Source of the DNA: JAAYJR01 sp964563975
Lineage (GTDB): Bacteria; Bacteroidota; Bacteroidia; Bacteroidales; Prolixibacteraceae
Length of the DNA: 64,000 bases
NCBI GenBank assembly: GCA_964563975.1
Contig: CAZLZJ010000005.1
Location: 1 to 64,000, forward strand
Direction of reading: 5' to 3'
Below are positions 1-9,392 of the stretch, in pieces. Both the position numbers and the translations under genes were made by a program. Below the pieces are notes generated by a model. It worked only from the letters and a program-made list of their open reading frames with translations, did not search any database and was not told where the DNA came from. Each line of letters begins with the position of its first letter. Position 1 is the first letter of the stretch.

Positions 1-129
1 ATTATGGGCATTACAGTTGAGTCTGCCCGAAAACAGGTTTACAGGGCCATAAAAACAATCCGCGAAAGTTTTAAAAGAGAAGGGTTAATATTGATAGTGC
101 TTATATTTAATAGTTTATATGAAAAATAA
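1..129 (+). CDS. ECF RNA polymerase sigma factor, C-terminal fragment
   Basis: The window opens inside this gene; 42 residues and a TAA stop are readable in frame 1. The fragment ITVESARKQVYRAIKTIRE has the look of the sigma-70 region 4 recognition helix, which binds the -35/-33 element, followed by a short hydrophobic tail. The next gene downstream is a FecR-type anti-sigma factor and then an STN-containing SusC. In Bacteroidota this order marks a sigma/anti-sigma pair that senses the substrate of the SusC transporter. The N-terminal part lies before base 1, so its length and start cannot be given. Confidence 0.8.
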   Translation: MMGITVESARKQVYRAIKTIRESFKREGLILIVLIFNSLYEK

Positions 130-221
130 CAAAAAATATTTCCTGATCATTTAAAAAAATTTAAAAAAACCTGTCCATATTTTGAATTCTTAAAGCCTTA
201 TATAGTAAGAGGCTGTAATTT

Positions 222-1412
222 ATGAAAAATATCATAAAGTATTTAGATGACGAACGTTTTATAAACTGGGTGTTTCAGCCTGATGTTGAATGTGGCCGGT
301 TTTGGGAAAGATATAAATCTGACCACCCTTCAGAAGTTGAAAATATTAATGTTGCAAAACGAATTTTAAATAATCTTAAAACTAAGGATAAAGACTTTAC
401 GGCAGATGAAAAGATATTGTTTTTTGCCACTATTCTTAAAAGGTTGGAAGTAAATGAAAAGAAGAAGGAACGGAATTTATTTATAAAAAACCTGTTAAAA
501 TATGCTGCTGTAGCTATACTTTTTTTTGCTTTTGGAGCTATTCTTTTTTATAGACAAAATGATTTAAAGCCGGAGTATTATTTGCAGGCAGCTTCAGGAT
601 CAGTGCATTCTGATGAGGCCAGGCTTATCAGGCCTGATGGTTTGAACATTCCCCTTGCAGAAAAAAGATCAGTTATTGAACATATGCAGAATGGATCAGT
701 AATGGTTAACAACGATTTAATAAATTCTGCTGATATTGCTAAAAACGGAACTCCTGATCTAAACAGATTGGTAATTCCTTATGGAAAGACATCGAAATTG
801 ATTCTGCCCGATGGAAGTACTGTTTTTCTGAATGCGGGCTCTCAATTGGTATACCCCGAATTTTTTAAAGATAAGTTCCGTGAAGTCTTTCTTGTCGGAG
901 AAGCTTTTTTTAACGTGTTTGAAAATAAAAGACAACCATTTGTAGTACAGACAACTGATGTCAGGATTAAAGTTTTGGGGACTAAGTTTAATGTATCTGC
1001 TTATCCTTCAGATAAAATAATTGAGACAGTGCTGACAGAGGGACAAATAAAGCTTGAACCTAATAATGCGGGACTGTTTGACCCGGGGACAGAATTGGTA
1101 CCGGGACAATTAGCGTCTTATGACAAAACAAGTAAAAAAACCAAGTTGGAGTTTGTTGATATCCGGTCTTATACTATGTGGAAAGATGGAATGCTCAGTT
1201 TTGAAAGCACTGATCTGTCGAGGGTGATAAAGCAACTTGAACGCTATTATAATATACGGTTTGTTTATGAAGATCCGTTGCTTGGTTCAATAAGAATTTC
1301 AGGAAAATTGGAACTGTCAGAAAATAGGCAGGATATCATTGGTAACCTGGCAAAAGCTGCTGATATTTCCATTATTATGATGGATGAAAGTTATTATGAA
1401 ATTAAAAAATAA
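222..1412 (+). CDS. FecR family anti-sigma factor
   Basis: This 396-residue protein is an inner-membrane anti-sigma factor. Residues 1-85 would be the cytoplasmic sigma-binding part. A single membrane segment lies at about 88-108. The periplasmic FecR domain covers about 180-290 (motifs PYGKTSKLILPDGSTVFLNA and VLGTKFNVSAYP). A C-terminal domain of the DUF4974 type follows at about 320-395. It probably holds the sigma factor ending at 129 and releases it when the STN domain of the SusC at 1486 touches it. The first 92-base gap to the sigma gene suggests co-transcription. A hairpin follows the stop codon. The family call is firm; the partner assignment is from gene order. Confidence 0.93.
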   Translation: MKNIIKYLDDERFINWVFQPDVECGRFWERYKSDHPSEVENINVAKRILNNLKTKDKDFTADEKILFFATILKRLEVNEKKKERNLFIKNLLKYAAVAILFFAFGAILFYRQNDLKPEYYLQAASGSVHSDEARLIRPDGLNIPLAEKRSVIEHMQNGSVMVNNDLINSADIAKNGTPDLNRLVIPYGKTSKLILPDGSTVFLNAGSQLVYPEFFKDKFREVFLVGEAFFNVFENKRQPFVVQTTDVRIKVLGTKFNVSAYPSDKIIETVLTEGQIKLEPNNAGLFDPGTELVPGQLASYDKTSKKTKLEFVDIRSYTMWKDGMLSFESTDLSRVIKQLERYYNIRFVYEDPLLGSIRISGKLELSENRQDIIGNLAKAADISIIMMDESYYEIKK

Positions 1413-1415
1413 AAC

Positions 1416-1439
1416 CGGAAGGTGTTGCAGCACCTCCCG
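1416..1439 (+). terminator. Hairpin between fecR and susC (possible attenuator)
   Basis: CGG-A-AGGTG and CACCT-C-CCG pair as a stem of eight base pairs with one A/C mismatch around the six-base loop TTGCAG. It starts 4 bases after the fecR stop. What follows is ATTTAAAGG, not a clean T run, so a full intrinsic terminator is doubtful. Partial termination or 3' end protection that lets fecR and susC be expressed at different levels is the inference. Confidence 0.4.
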
Positions 1440-1485
1440 ATTTAAAGGTTAAATTATTTATTGTACAACTTAACATTACAAAAGT

Positions 1486-4400
1486 ATGAAAAAAAAGCGA
1501 GACCTTTTTCCCATTAGTGGGGGAAAGACAATGGTTATTTTAAGTTTTAAAAAAATGAAACTAACACTAATCTTTATTTTTTTGGTATTCTTTGGCTTTG
1601 GAAAGGGATTTTCCCAGACAAAAGTATCGTTGAGTTTTGAAAAGGCAGAGATTCAAAAAATTTTTGAAACTATTGAAGGCCAGACTGATTTTATCTTTCT
1701 TTATAAGGATGAGATTTTTGATAAGGAAAAGATGTATTCAGTCGAGTATTCAGATGCTGATTTTGAGGAGGTGTTAAGGTCTGTTTGTGATAAGGCAGAG
1801 GTTGATTATGAAGTGCGGTCAAATCGTCAGATAATTCTGACCAGAAAAAAAGAACATCCCGGCAACTTGAAAATATACCAGGAGAAAACAGTCAGTGGAA
1901 TAGTTTCTGATAACAACGGGCAACCTCTTCCGGGAGTTACTATTGTTGTAAAAGGTACCTCACGTGGTACTGTTACCGATTTTGACGGAAAATTTACCCT
2001 CTCATTGCCTGATGACGCTGAAGTATTGCAGTTTTCATTTATAGGTATGAACACCCAGGAAGTGCCAATAGCCGGGCGCTCCACCTTTACAGTTGTAATG
2101 AAAGAGGCTACTATTGGACTTGAAGAGGTTGTAGCTGTTGGTTATGGGGTGCAAAAAAAGGCTACATTGACGGGATCTGTGGCTAGTGTGGAATCGGATT
2201 TCATGGAAAACAGGCCTTTAACAAACACCAGTCAAGCCCTTCAGGGAATAAATGGCCTCTATGTTAATCAAGCCAGCGGACAGCCAGGAGCTGACGATGC
2301 CACAATCAGGATAAGGGGAGTGGGTACATTCAATAATAATGAACCATTAGTACTCGTTGATGGCATCGAATACAGTCTTAGGGATATAAATCCAAATGAT
2401 ATAGAAAGCATATCAGTTCTTAAGGATGCTGCCTCTGCTTCTATATACGGTAACAGGGCAGCTAATGGTGTAATAATAATCACAACAAGAAAAGGGAAGA
2501 AAGGTAATCTTAAAGTTGAATATAACGGTTATTTTGGATGGCAACAGGCAACATATCTGCCCGATATGGTAACTAATTCAGTGGATTATATGATGGCACG
2601 GAATCTGGCTTCTGAGAATGAAGGCCAGCCAAAACCCTATTCAGATGCTCAGATAGAGGAATTCAGGAATGGCGCTGATCCGGATCTGTATCCAAATACT
2701 GACTGGCATGATATTCTTTTTTCCACAGCTCCTATTAACGAACATAATATAAGGTTGTCAGGAGGTTCTGAAAATGCAACATATTTACTTTCGGTGGGAT
2801 ATCTGGATCAGAACGGTGTTTTGATTGCAACTGGTGCCAAAAGGTATTCAATAACATCAAATGTCACTTATAAATATTCCCAAAAGCTTTTATTTGGCGC
2901 TAATATTAATGGATCTTTCTGGGATAGAAATCAACCTGTTGTTGATGTTCCGACTTTTGTATTAACAAATGTAAACAGATCTCTTCCGATCCATCCTAAT
3001 ATCTTATCAGATGGAAGATATGGTGATACATGGCTAATAACCCCGGGCCACAATGTGTTCAGACACCCTGTGGCAGTTGCAGAAGAAGGGTTTCAAAATA
3101 ATAAGACTCAAAGGGCATTGATTAATCTTTTTGGAGAATATACCCTGCCATTTAATATAAAGTATAAAGCTAATATAGGTGTAACAAAATTTGATGCATA
3201 TGATCATCGGTTTATCCCTGAAGTTAATCTGTATGACCCTAAGAAACCTGATGTTCCCAAAGTATTGAGATTTGACCCCCCAACCCGGAGTGTACAGCGT
3301 TCAAATAACAATAATATGGACCTAAGCTTTTTTCAGACCCTTAACTGGAACTGGACTGACTCGTCTGACAAGCACAATTTACAGATTATGCTGGGCTTTA
3401 GCAGGGAGTCATTCAGAAGGTCAAATTTTTTAGCTTATATTGAAGGATTTATTGGCAATGAGTTGACAGAACTTAATGCCGGTACTATTAACAAAGATGT
3501 TGGGGGTACTTCAAATCGTTCAGAATTAATGTCTTATTTTGGAAGGGCAAATTACAATTTTTCTGAAAAGTATTTGCTTGAATTTAACTTTCGCTACGAT
3601 GGTTCAAGCAGGTTTGCCAGAGACCACAGATGGGGGTTCTTCCCTTCAGTTTCTGCAGCTTGGCGTGTAAGCGAAGAATCATTGTTAAGTGATATTGATG
3701 CAATATCAGATCTGAAATTGCGGATGTCATGGGGCGAATTAGGAAATCAAAATATTTCACTCTATAGTTTTGTGAATAATATCAATATAAATCAGGGCGC
3801 TATTATTGGAAATAGCGTAGTGGCAGGGAGTGCTGTGACTGCCCTGGCTGATCCAAGTATTAGTTGGGAAACAACCAGGATGATTAATTTAGGATTGGAC
3901 TTGAACCTGTGGAACAATATGTTAATTATGAATGTAGATGTATTTGATAAACTTACTTCGGATATTCTTGCAAGGGTTAATGTCCCTTCGCAGGTCGGAG
4001 ACCTTGCCGGGCCTATCACTAACCTTTACAGCATGTCTAACAAAGGAGCTGAATTAAGCTTGAGTCATTTGAATTCTGTGGGGGATTTTAATTACAGAAT
4101 TGGTGGTAATATCGCATTCGTAAATAATAAAGTAAAATATATGGCAGGGGACGAACAATACATTTCTAATGGTTATGGAAATATACGTGTAATTAAGGAG
4201 GGCTATCCGATCCATTCCTGGTATCTTTATGAAGCATTGGGTTTGTTTCAGTCTGAACAGGAGATAGAAAAACATGCTTTCCAGCATAATGCTACTGCCC
4301 CGGGTGATATTAAATACAGGGACATAAATGATGATGGCAAAATAGATGTTGAAGATATGCGTGTTATGGGAAGGTCAGTTCCACGGTTTACATATGGTAT

Positions 4401-4866
4401 TAATTTAGGCATAGATTATAAAAAATTTGATTTAAGTGCTATTTTTCAAGGCGTTAATGATATTGATATTTATCCAGCAAGCAATGTTGCATGGCCATTG
4501 TTCAATGGGGCAGGAATTACAAAAGACCAGTTCATGAATAGCTGGACCCCGGAAAACAGGGATGCAAAATATCCAAGATTGTCATTATATAAAAGAGGAA
4601 CTCAAATAAATGCGAGAAATTCAACCTTCTGGTTGCAGGATGCTTCTTATCTCAGATTGAAAAATTTACAGTTTGGCTATACATTTAATCATCAGAAATT
4701 AGAAAAATTTCATCTTGACAAAATAAGAGTATACGCAAATGCCCAGAATCTTCTTACCATCTCTAAATATAAACTCAGTGACCCTGAAAAAGATGTGCTT
4801 AGGGAGAATATTGGCGATTATCCAAATTCTAAAGTTTTTTCAATAGGTTGTAATGTAGTATTTTAA
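1486..4866 (+). CDS. SusC/RagA-family TonB-dependent transporter with STN domain
   Basis: This 1126-residue outer-membrane transporter takes up an oligosaccharide together with the SusD lipoprotein encoded next. In order it shows a signal peptide (hydrophobic core 25-42, ending FSQ), an STN signalling domain at about 46-118, a carboxypeptidase-regulatory-like domain at about 136-206 (VSGIVSDNNGQPLPGVTI), the family motif VAVGYGVQKK at 217-225, a plug to about 335 and then the 22-strand barrel. The STN domain plus the sigma/FecR genes upstream mean transport is coupled to transcription control. The start is taken at the first ATG because long N-terminal extensions before the signal core are usual in this subgroup; ATGs at 1531 and 1555 are alternatives. 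The substrate cannot be read from the sequence. Confidence 0.96.
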   Translation: MKKKRDLFPISGGKTMVILSFKKMKLTLIFIFLVFFGFGKGFSQTKVSLSFEKAEIQKIFETIEGQTDFIFLYKDEIFDKEKMYSVEYSDADFEEVLRSVCDKAEVDYEVRSNRQIILTRKKEHPGNLKIYQEKTVSGIVSDNNGQPLPGVTIVVKGTSRGTVTDFDGKFTLSLPDDAEVLQFSFIGMNTQEVPIAGRSTFTVVMKEATIGLEEVVAVGYGVQKKATLTGSVASVESDFMENRPLTNTSQALQGINGLYVNQASGQPGADDATIRIRGVGTFNNNEPLVLVDGIEYSLRDINPNDIESISVLKDAASASIYGNRAANGVIIITTRKGKKGNLKVEYNGYFGWQQATYLPDMVTNSVDYMMARNLASENEGQPKPYSDAQIEEFRNGADPDLYPNTDWHDILFSTAPINEHNIRLSGGSENATYLLSVGYLDQNGVLIATGAKRYSITSNVTYKYSQKLLFGANINGSFWDRNQPVVDVPTFVLTNVNRSLPIHPNILSDGRYGDTWLITPGHNVFRHPVAVAEEGFQNNKTQRALINLFGEYTLPFNIKYKANIGVTKFDAYDHRFIPEVNLYDPKKPDVPKVLRFDPPTRSVQRSNNNNMDLSFFQTLNWNWTDSSDKHNLQIMLGFSRESFRRSNFLAYIEGFIGNELTELNAGTINKDVGGTSNRSELMSYFGRANYNFSEKYLLEFNFRYDGSSRFARDHRWGFFPSVSAAWRVSEESLLSDIDAISDLKLRMSWGELGNQNISLYSFVNNININQGAIIGNSVVAGSAVTALADPSISWETTRMINLGLDLNLWNNMLIMNVDVFDKLTSDILARVNVPSQVGDLAGPITNLYSMSNKGAELSLSHLNSVGDFNYRIGGNIAFVNNKVKYMAGDEQYISNGYGNIRVIKEGYPIHSWYLYEALGLFQSEQEIEKHAFQHNATAPGDIKYRDINDDGKIDVEDMRVMGRSVPRFTYGINLGIDYKKFDLSAIFQGVNDIDIYPASNVAWPLFNGAGITKDQFMNSWTPENRDAKYPRLSLYKRGTQINARNSTFWLQDASYLRLKNLQFGYTFNHQKLEKFHLDKIRVYANAQNLLTISKYKLSDPEKDVLRENIGDYPNSKVFSIGCNVVF

Positions 4867-4892
4867 TAGTAACCTTCATAATTTGTAAATTC

Positions 4893-6383
4893 ATGAAAAA
4901 AATAATATTTATATTTCTGATAATTTATGTGGCTTTATTTTTCAACTCCTGTGATGAGAGTGTCTTAGATACTATAGCCACTGATGTATACAACGAGGCA
5001 AACTGGTGGCAAACAGAATTACAGGCTTTGTCATCCATTAATGGTGTTTATGCTGTCCTGAGAAGTACTAATTCTTACCAGCTCAATAATATTTCTCCTA
5101 ATTCTTTAAATATGAGCGGTGAAGTTGCATTGGCAACAGGCGCTCATAATGCCGGGAATGAAAACTTATTCCGTAATGTGTGGAATTCAAATTTCAGAGG
5201 TATAGGAAGAGCCAATAATGTGCTGGATAATATTGACAGGGTGAGACTTGAAGATGCGCTTGCTAACCGGATAAAAGGTGAGGCTATGTTTCTGAGAGCT
5301 TTTTTTTATTCTAACCTGGTTAAATATTATGGTGGCGTGCCATTAATCCTTGAATCGCCTGATATGAATAAACAGGCTAAAATGCCACGAAACAGCAGGG
5401 ATGAGGTAGTCTGCCAAATAGTGGATGACCTGGATAATGCAGCATCAAAATTGCCTGTAACCCAAGCATCAAGTGATATAGGCCGTGCAACAAAGGGAGC
5501 AGCGCTGGCATTAAAAGCCAGGGTGCTCTTATATGAGAGCAGGTGGGAAGAGGCAGCCATAGCTGCTAAGCAAGTGATTGATTTAGGTGTTTATGAGCTT
5601 TTCCCTGACTATAGAGGATTATTTACTCTTGAGAATGAAAATAATTCTGAAGTGATTTTTGATGTTCAATATAAAATGCCTGATTTTCCGCATAGTTGGG
5701 ATATCTATTTTGAGTTGCAGATGAATTCTGCTCCTACTTTAGATCTTGTTAACAGCTATCTTATGAAAGACGGTTTATCTGCTGAAGAGTCACCTTTGTT
5801 TGATTCTGAGAATCCATATGATAACAGGGATCCCAGATTGCATAAAACAGTTGTTGTACCGGGATATTTATTCAATGGAAATATTGCTACAAGGGAAAAA
5901 TACTTTAGTACAGGTTTTGGCTTCAAAAAGTATACATCATTTAAGGATGATGTGTATCAACCAAGCTTTAAACCCGGTACCTCAGAGATTAATTTTATAG
6001 TTTTGAGATTCGCCGATGTATTGTTAATGTATGCTGAAGCCATGAATGAATCAGCCGGGCCTGAGAATGAATTCATTTATCAGGCAATTAACAAGGTTCG
6101 TTCACGCGCTGGCTTACCGGATGTACCGGAAGGATTGTCTAAAGATGAATTTAGGGAGGTCATCAGAAGAGAGCGTAGGGTTGAAATGGTACTGGAACAA
6201 TTATATTATGATGATATTCGCAGATGGAGGATAGCTGAGAAAGTTATGAATGCTGATGTGCTTAATATTGAGGGTGAGGTGGTGCAGAAAAGATCTTTTA
6301 ACCCTGACAGGGATTATTTATGGCCTATTCATGAGGTGACTGTTCAGGAAAATCCTGCCCTTGAGCAAAATCCCGGATATTGA
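4893..6383 (+). CDS. SusD/RagB-family nutrient-binding lipoprotein
   Basis: This 496-residue surface lipoprotein forms the lid of the SusC transporter encoded 26 bases upstream. Signal peptide with lipobox FNSC, so Cys20 would be lipidated. The N-terminal helical region (about 30-230) contains the SusD pattern FLRAFFYSNLVKYYGGVPL at about 135-153. The C-terminal region has the repeat-type segments FADVLLMYAEAMNES and RRERRVEMVLE and ends DYLWPIHEVTVQENPALEQN, which is the standard family ending. Length is normal. The gene is certainly in one operon with susC. Which glycan it binds is unknown; the sulfatase that follows hints at a sulfated one. Confidence 0.96.
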   Translation: MKKIIFIFLIIYVALFFNSCDESVLDTIATDVYNEANWWQTELQALSSINGVYAVLRSTNSYQLNNISPNSLNMSGEVALATGAHNAGNENLFRNVWNSNFRGIGRANNVLDNIDRVRLEDALANRIKGEAMFLRAFFYSNLVKYYGGVPLILESPDMNKQAKMPRNSRDEVVCQIVDDLDNAASKLPVTQASSDIGRATKGAALALKARVLLYESRWEEAAIAAKQVIDLGVYELFPDYRGLFTLENENNSEVIFDVQYKMPDFPHSWDIYFELQMNSAPTLDLVNSYLMKDGLSAEESPLFDSENPYDNRDPRLHKTVVVPGYLFNGNIATREKYFSTGFGFKKYTSFKDDVYQPSFKPGTSEINFIVLRFADVLLMYAEAMNESAGPENEFIYQAINKVRSRAGLPDVPEGLSKDEFREVIRRERRVEMVLEQLYYDDIRRWRIAEKVMNADVLNIEGEVVQKRSFNPDRDYLWPIHEVTVQENPALEQNPGY

Positions 6384-6483
6384 TTGCGGGTATCAAAAAT
6401 ATTCATAGAAAAGTTGTGACGTATTGGGCAATATAATTTTATGTTTATATATTATTTAAATTTTTTTTATAAATCAAAACTTA

Positions 6484-7998
6484 ATGAAACATATCAGTAA
6501 ATTATTAATCCCCGTTATTTGTTTTTTATTTGCGGCATGTATAAATAAATCATTGGAGAAACCGGTAAAACCCAATATCATTTTCATATTGAGTGATGAT
6601 TTGAGTTATGGAGATTTAGGTTGTTACGGTCAGAAGAAGATCAAGACACCCAATATCGACAGACTGGCAGAAGAGGGGATCAGGTTCACAAATGCTTATG
6701 CAGGGAATTCCGTTTGTGCTCCTTCAAGGTCGTCGCTTATGGAAGGGAAACATCCGGGGCATGCCCGTGTGAGGGGTAACGCTTATGCCAGTTTTCGTGA
6801 ATCCCTCAGACCGGGGGATTATACTGTTGCAATGTTGTTACAGGAAAACGGATATAAAACAGGTTTGTTCGGGAAATGGGGACTTGCATTGCATGACCAG
6901 CCCGGACTGCCAAATGATATGGGATTTGATGAGTTTTATGGATACCTCAATCAGCAGCAGGCACATACCTATTATCCGGAATTTTTATATCACAACAGGG
7001 AGCGTGTCTATTATCCCGAAAATAAATACCACTATCTGAAAGAAAACTACTCAAGGGCAAGCTCCTATGATGAAGAAGGAAAAGTGATCCCTAACGGTCT
7101 GAAGGGTGATGTAACATTGGCTAAAAATTCATTTGATGAATATTGTAAACGGTCGTTAGACTTTGTCAGGGAGAATAAGGATAATCCGTTCTTTCTGTAC
7201 CTGGCCTATACTATGCCCCACGGACCCCTTATTGTGCCTGAACTGGGTGAGTATAAGGATAAGAATTGGGATATCCAGTTTAAAGAGTGGGCCGCCATGA
7301 TTACCCGGATGGATACAGAGGTTGGAAAACTTTTGGCGCTACTTGAAGAGCTGAAACTCGATGATAATACTGTAATATTTTTTGCTTCCGATAACGGACT
7401 TTCAAGCCAGGGTTATGAAGCCCGTTATCTTAATGAAAAACCGGGTCCGACGCTCAGTGAATTTTTTGACCACGCCCCACCTGTAAAAGGATTAAAAGGA
7501 GGATCAGATGACGGATCTTTTCGTGTGCCTGCAATGGTAAGATGGCCGGGAAAGGTAAAGCCTGGTCAGGTTAATGGTCATATATGGGCTTTCTGGGATT
7601 TTATGCCGACAGTGGCTGATATTATAGGGATTGAGACCGGTGCAGCAACTGACGGATTGTCAATATTGCCTGTTCTTACAGGCAAAGGAGAGGTGAAGGA
7701 ACATGAATACCTCTATTGGGAGCATGCTCAAAACCAGGCAGTCAGAATGGGCAAATGGTTTGGGCGCCGTGTAAGTGGCAAGGAGGTTGAGTTATATGAC
7801 CTGGAGGTTGATCCGCAGCAATCAAACGACCTTAGCGCCTCCAATAAACCCATGGCAGAGAGAATAGCCAAGATAATGGATGATTCACATACCCCAAGTG
7901 ATGTATGGCCAAGTCCCGGCGAAACGCGTGAACAATTTAAAAAGAGGCTGAAGGAGGCAAATGTGCCCGAAAGGCCTGATAATATGTCATTATACTGA
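6484..7998 (+). CDS. Formylglycine-dependent sulfatase, lipoprotein (S1 family)
   Basis: This 504-residue enzyme should remove sulfate esters from a glycan outside the cytoplasm. The lipobox FAAC puts the lipidated Cys at position 19. Metal-binding Asp38-Asp39 sit in ILSDDLSYGDLGCYG. The sulfatase signature C78-A-P-S-R82 supplies the cysteine that an anaerobic (radical SAM) or oxygen-dependent maturase converts to formylglycine. ASDNGL and the C-terminal ELYDLEVDPQQSNDL are also typical. No maturase gene lies in the window. It follows susD by 100 bases in the same direction and is most likely part of that locus. The S1 subfamily and therefore sugar and sulfate position cannot be assigned by eye. 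Confidence 0.95.
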   Translation: MKHISKLLIPVICFLFAACINKSLEKPVKPNIIFILSDDLSYGDLGCYGQKKIKTPNIDRLAEEGIRFTNAYAGNSVCAPSRSSLMEGKHPGHARVRGNAYASFRESLRPGDYTVAMLLQENGYKTGLFGKWGLALHDQPGLPNDMGFDEFYGYLNQQQAHTYYPEFLYHNRERVYYPENKYHYLKENYSRASSYDEEGKVIPNGLKGDVTLAKNSFDEYCKRSLDFVRENKDNPFFLYLAYTMPHGPLIVPELGEYKDKNWDIQFKEWAAMITRMDTEVGKLLALLEELKLDDNTVIFFASDNGLSSQGYEARYLNEKPGPTLSEFFDHAPPVKGLKGGSDDGSFRVPAMVRWPGKVKPGQVNGHIWAFWDFMPTVADIIGIETGAATDGLSILPVLTGKGEVKEHEYLYWEHAQNQAVRMGKWFGRRVSGKEVELYDLEVDPQQSNDLSASNKPMAERIAKIMDDSHTPSDVWPSPGETREQFKKRLKEANVPERPDNMSLY

Positions 7999-8002
7999 AT
8001 TT

Positions 8003-8242
8003 ATGAGAAAGGTTCCTGTATTGGTAATCCTGTTTCTTAGTTTTAACTTCCTGTTATCCGGCCAGTCTTTTATAACAGAAAAGATACTTACTGTTTTGAA
8101 TAAACCTGATGATACCATGATGAGGGAATATTTCATCAAACTTACAGATTATCAGTTTGCTTTGAGAGATTCTTTATTAAGTACTTTGAGAAGTGCAGCT
8201 GATTGGGACATGAGAGCTGAGGGCGGTTCCGCTTTTTCCTGA
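8003..8242 (+). CDS. Small exported protein of unknown function
   Basis: This 79-residue reading frame starts 4 bases after the sulfatase stop. It has a good signal peptide (MRKVPVLVILFLSFNFLLSG, cut after SGQ or GQS) and a mature part of about 57 residues rich in charged helix-forming residues, containing ADWDMRAEG. I do not recognise the family. The mature part looks like the first helices of a larger enzyme, so it may be the remnant of a truncated gene. Reading on in all three frames after the stop shows no continuation before 8350. The ATG at 8003 is chosen over 7961, which would overlap the sulfatase by 38 bases and put residues in front of the signal peptide. Confidence 0.5.
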   Translation: MRKVPVLVILFLSFNFLLSGQSFITEKILTVLNKPDDTMMREYFIKLTDYQFALRDSLLSTLRSAADWDMRAEGGSAFS

Positions 8243-8294
8243 TCACTGATCACAATATTAACAGATATATTATAGGATTTTATTACGAGAGTAT

Positions 8295-8302
8295 TATTTT
8301 TG
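8295..8302 (+). promoter_or_regulatory. Bacteroidota -7 box for the metallophosphoesterase gene
   Basis: TATTTTTG matches the Bacteroidota -7 consensus TAnnTTTG exactly and sits 54 bases before the ATG at 8357. No clear TTG is present at the -33 distance, so the promoter may be weak or activator-dependent. It suggests that the genes from 8357 onward can be transcribed separately from susCD and the sulfatase. Confidence 0.45.
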
Positions 8303-8356
8303 TTTGTGCAAGTTTAACCGGGCTCTCTTTTATATAGCCTAATTAAAATATTTAAT

Positions 8357-9337
8357 ATGTCAAAGTTTACTTTTATAAAAACTATCTCTGTTTTTATGCT
8401 GCTGGTTTCTTCCTTTTTTATTAAGGCAGCTGATACGGTATCATTTATTCAGATATCAGATATTCATTTTTGTAATTTAAGTTCTTATCATCCCGATTTT
8501 GTTGCCAAGCGACAACATTTTGGAAATGGAGCGGTGCCATTTGTGAACTTTTTGGATTCAATACCCGGAAAATTAAATATTGATTTTATTGTCTTTACCG
8601 GCGATATGGTTGATTATTTTGAAGCCGGAAGCAATACCGGCGGTTTGCTGGATACACAAATTGAGCAGTTTGTCAGACTTCTTGATGAAACAGGTGTTCC
8701 TGTATATATGTCGCTCGGTAACCATGATATTGCAAGTTACCCGTTAAAAGAGGGCTCAGGTTATACACACCATCAGAATAATTGTGAACGGGCACGTTCA
8801 ACATGGGTCAGAAATGTTTCCTGCTTTCGCGATGGCACATACTATAGTCGTAATATCAGTGTAGGCAATACAAAATATAAGTTGATTTTTCTTGACAATG
8901 CATGGTATCTGCCCGGCAGATCAAAGGACGATCCTCCCTATGTTGTTGATCCATACCAGCTTCATTGGCTTGACGATCAGCTCAATCAGTCTTCTGATGA
9001 TATTGAACTTGTCTTTACACATATGCCGCTATATGGAGGAACAAGCGTTGTGCCCAATAAAAAAGGACAGGTGATTGATATAGATACTTTGAATATGAAA
9101 TGTACTTTGGCTGATGTTCTGAAGAATAACAGTTCAGTAAAAATGATGTTTTCAGGACATAAGCACAGAAATGCAGTTTATAAGTATAAGATGTCTGAAG
9201 ACTATTTTTTAAACCATATCGAAACCGGTGCATTTGGTTATGATAATAATAACTGGCGACTGATACAACTGACCGAAAACAGTATTATTATCTCTTTGCC
9301 CGGGGGAGATGGAGTAGAACAAATTTTAAGATATTAA
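8357..9337 (+). CDS. Exported calcineurin-like metallophosphoesterase
   Basis: This 326-residue protein has a signal peptide (cut after IKA, about residue 24) and the full set of metallophosphoesterase motifs: ISDIHF (D-x-H), TGDMVDYF (GD), LGNHD, FTHMP and SGHKHRN (G-H-x-H). These bind two metal ions and cleave phosphate mono- or diesters in the periplasm. The substrate is not visible. Inside a glycan locus it may remove a phosphate-linked group or release phosphate from the substrate. It reads as complete with its own -7 box. It is not fused to any sugar-binding domain. Confidence 0.88.
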   Translation: MSKFTFIKTISVFMLLVSSFFIKAADTVSFIQISDIHFCNLSSYHPDFVAKRQHFGNGAVPFVNFLDSIPGKLNIDFIVFTGDMVDYFEAGSNTGGLLDTQIEQFVRLLDETGVPVYMSLGNHDIASYPLKEGSGYTHHQNNCERARSTWVRNVSCFRDGTYYSRNISVGNTKYKLIFLDNAWYLPGRSKDDPPYVVDPYQLHWLDDQLNQSSDDIELVFTHMPLYGGTSVVPNKKGQVIDIDTLNMKCTLADVLKNNSSVKMMFSGHKHRNAVYKYKMSEDYFLNHIETGAFGYDNNNWRLIQLTENSIIISLPGGDGVEQILRY

Positions 9338-9392
9338 GTTAAGTGATGACCGGTGCTGCTTTTGTTTTGGTATAAATATAAAATATGATAAA

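Noticed and set aside
8239..8252. Tandem TGATCAC units after the small orphan gene
   Set aside because: Only two 7-base copies and no further structure; not enough for a binding-site claim.
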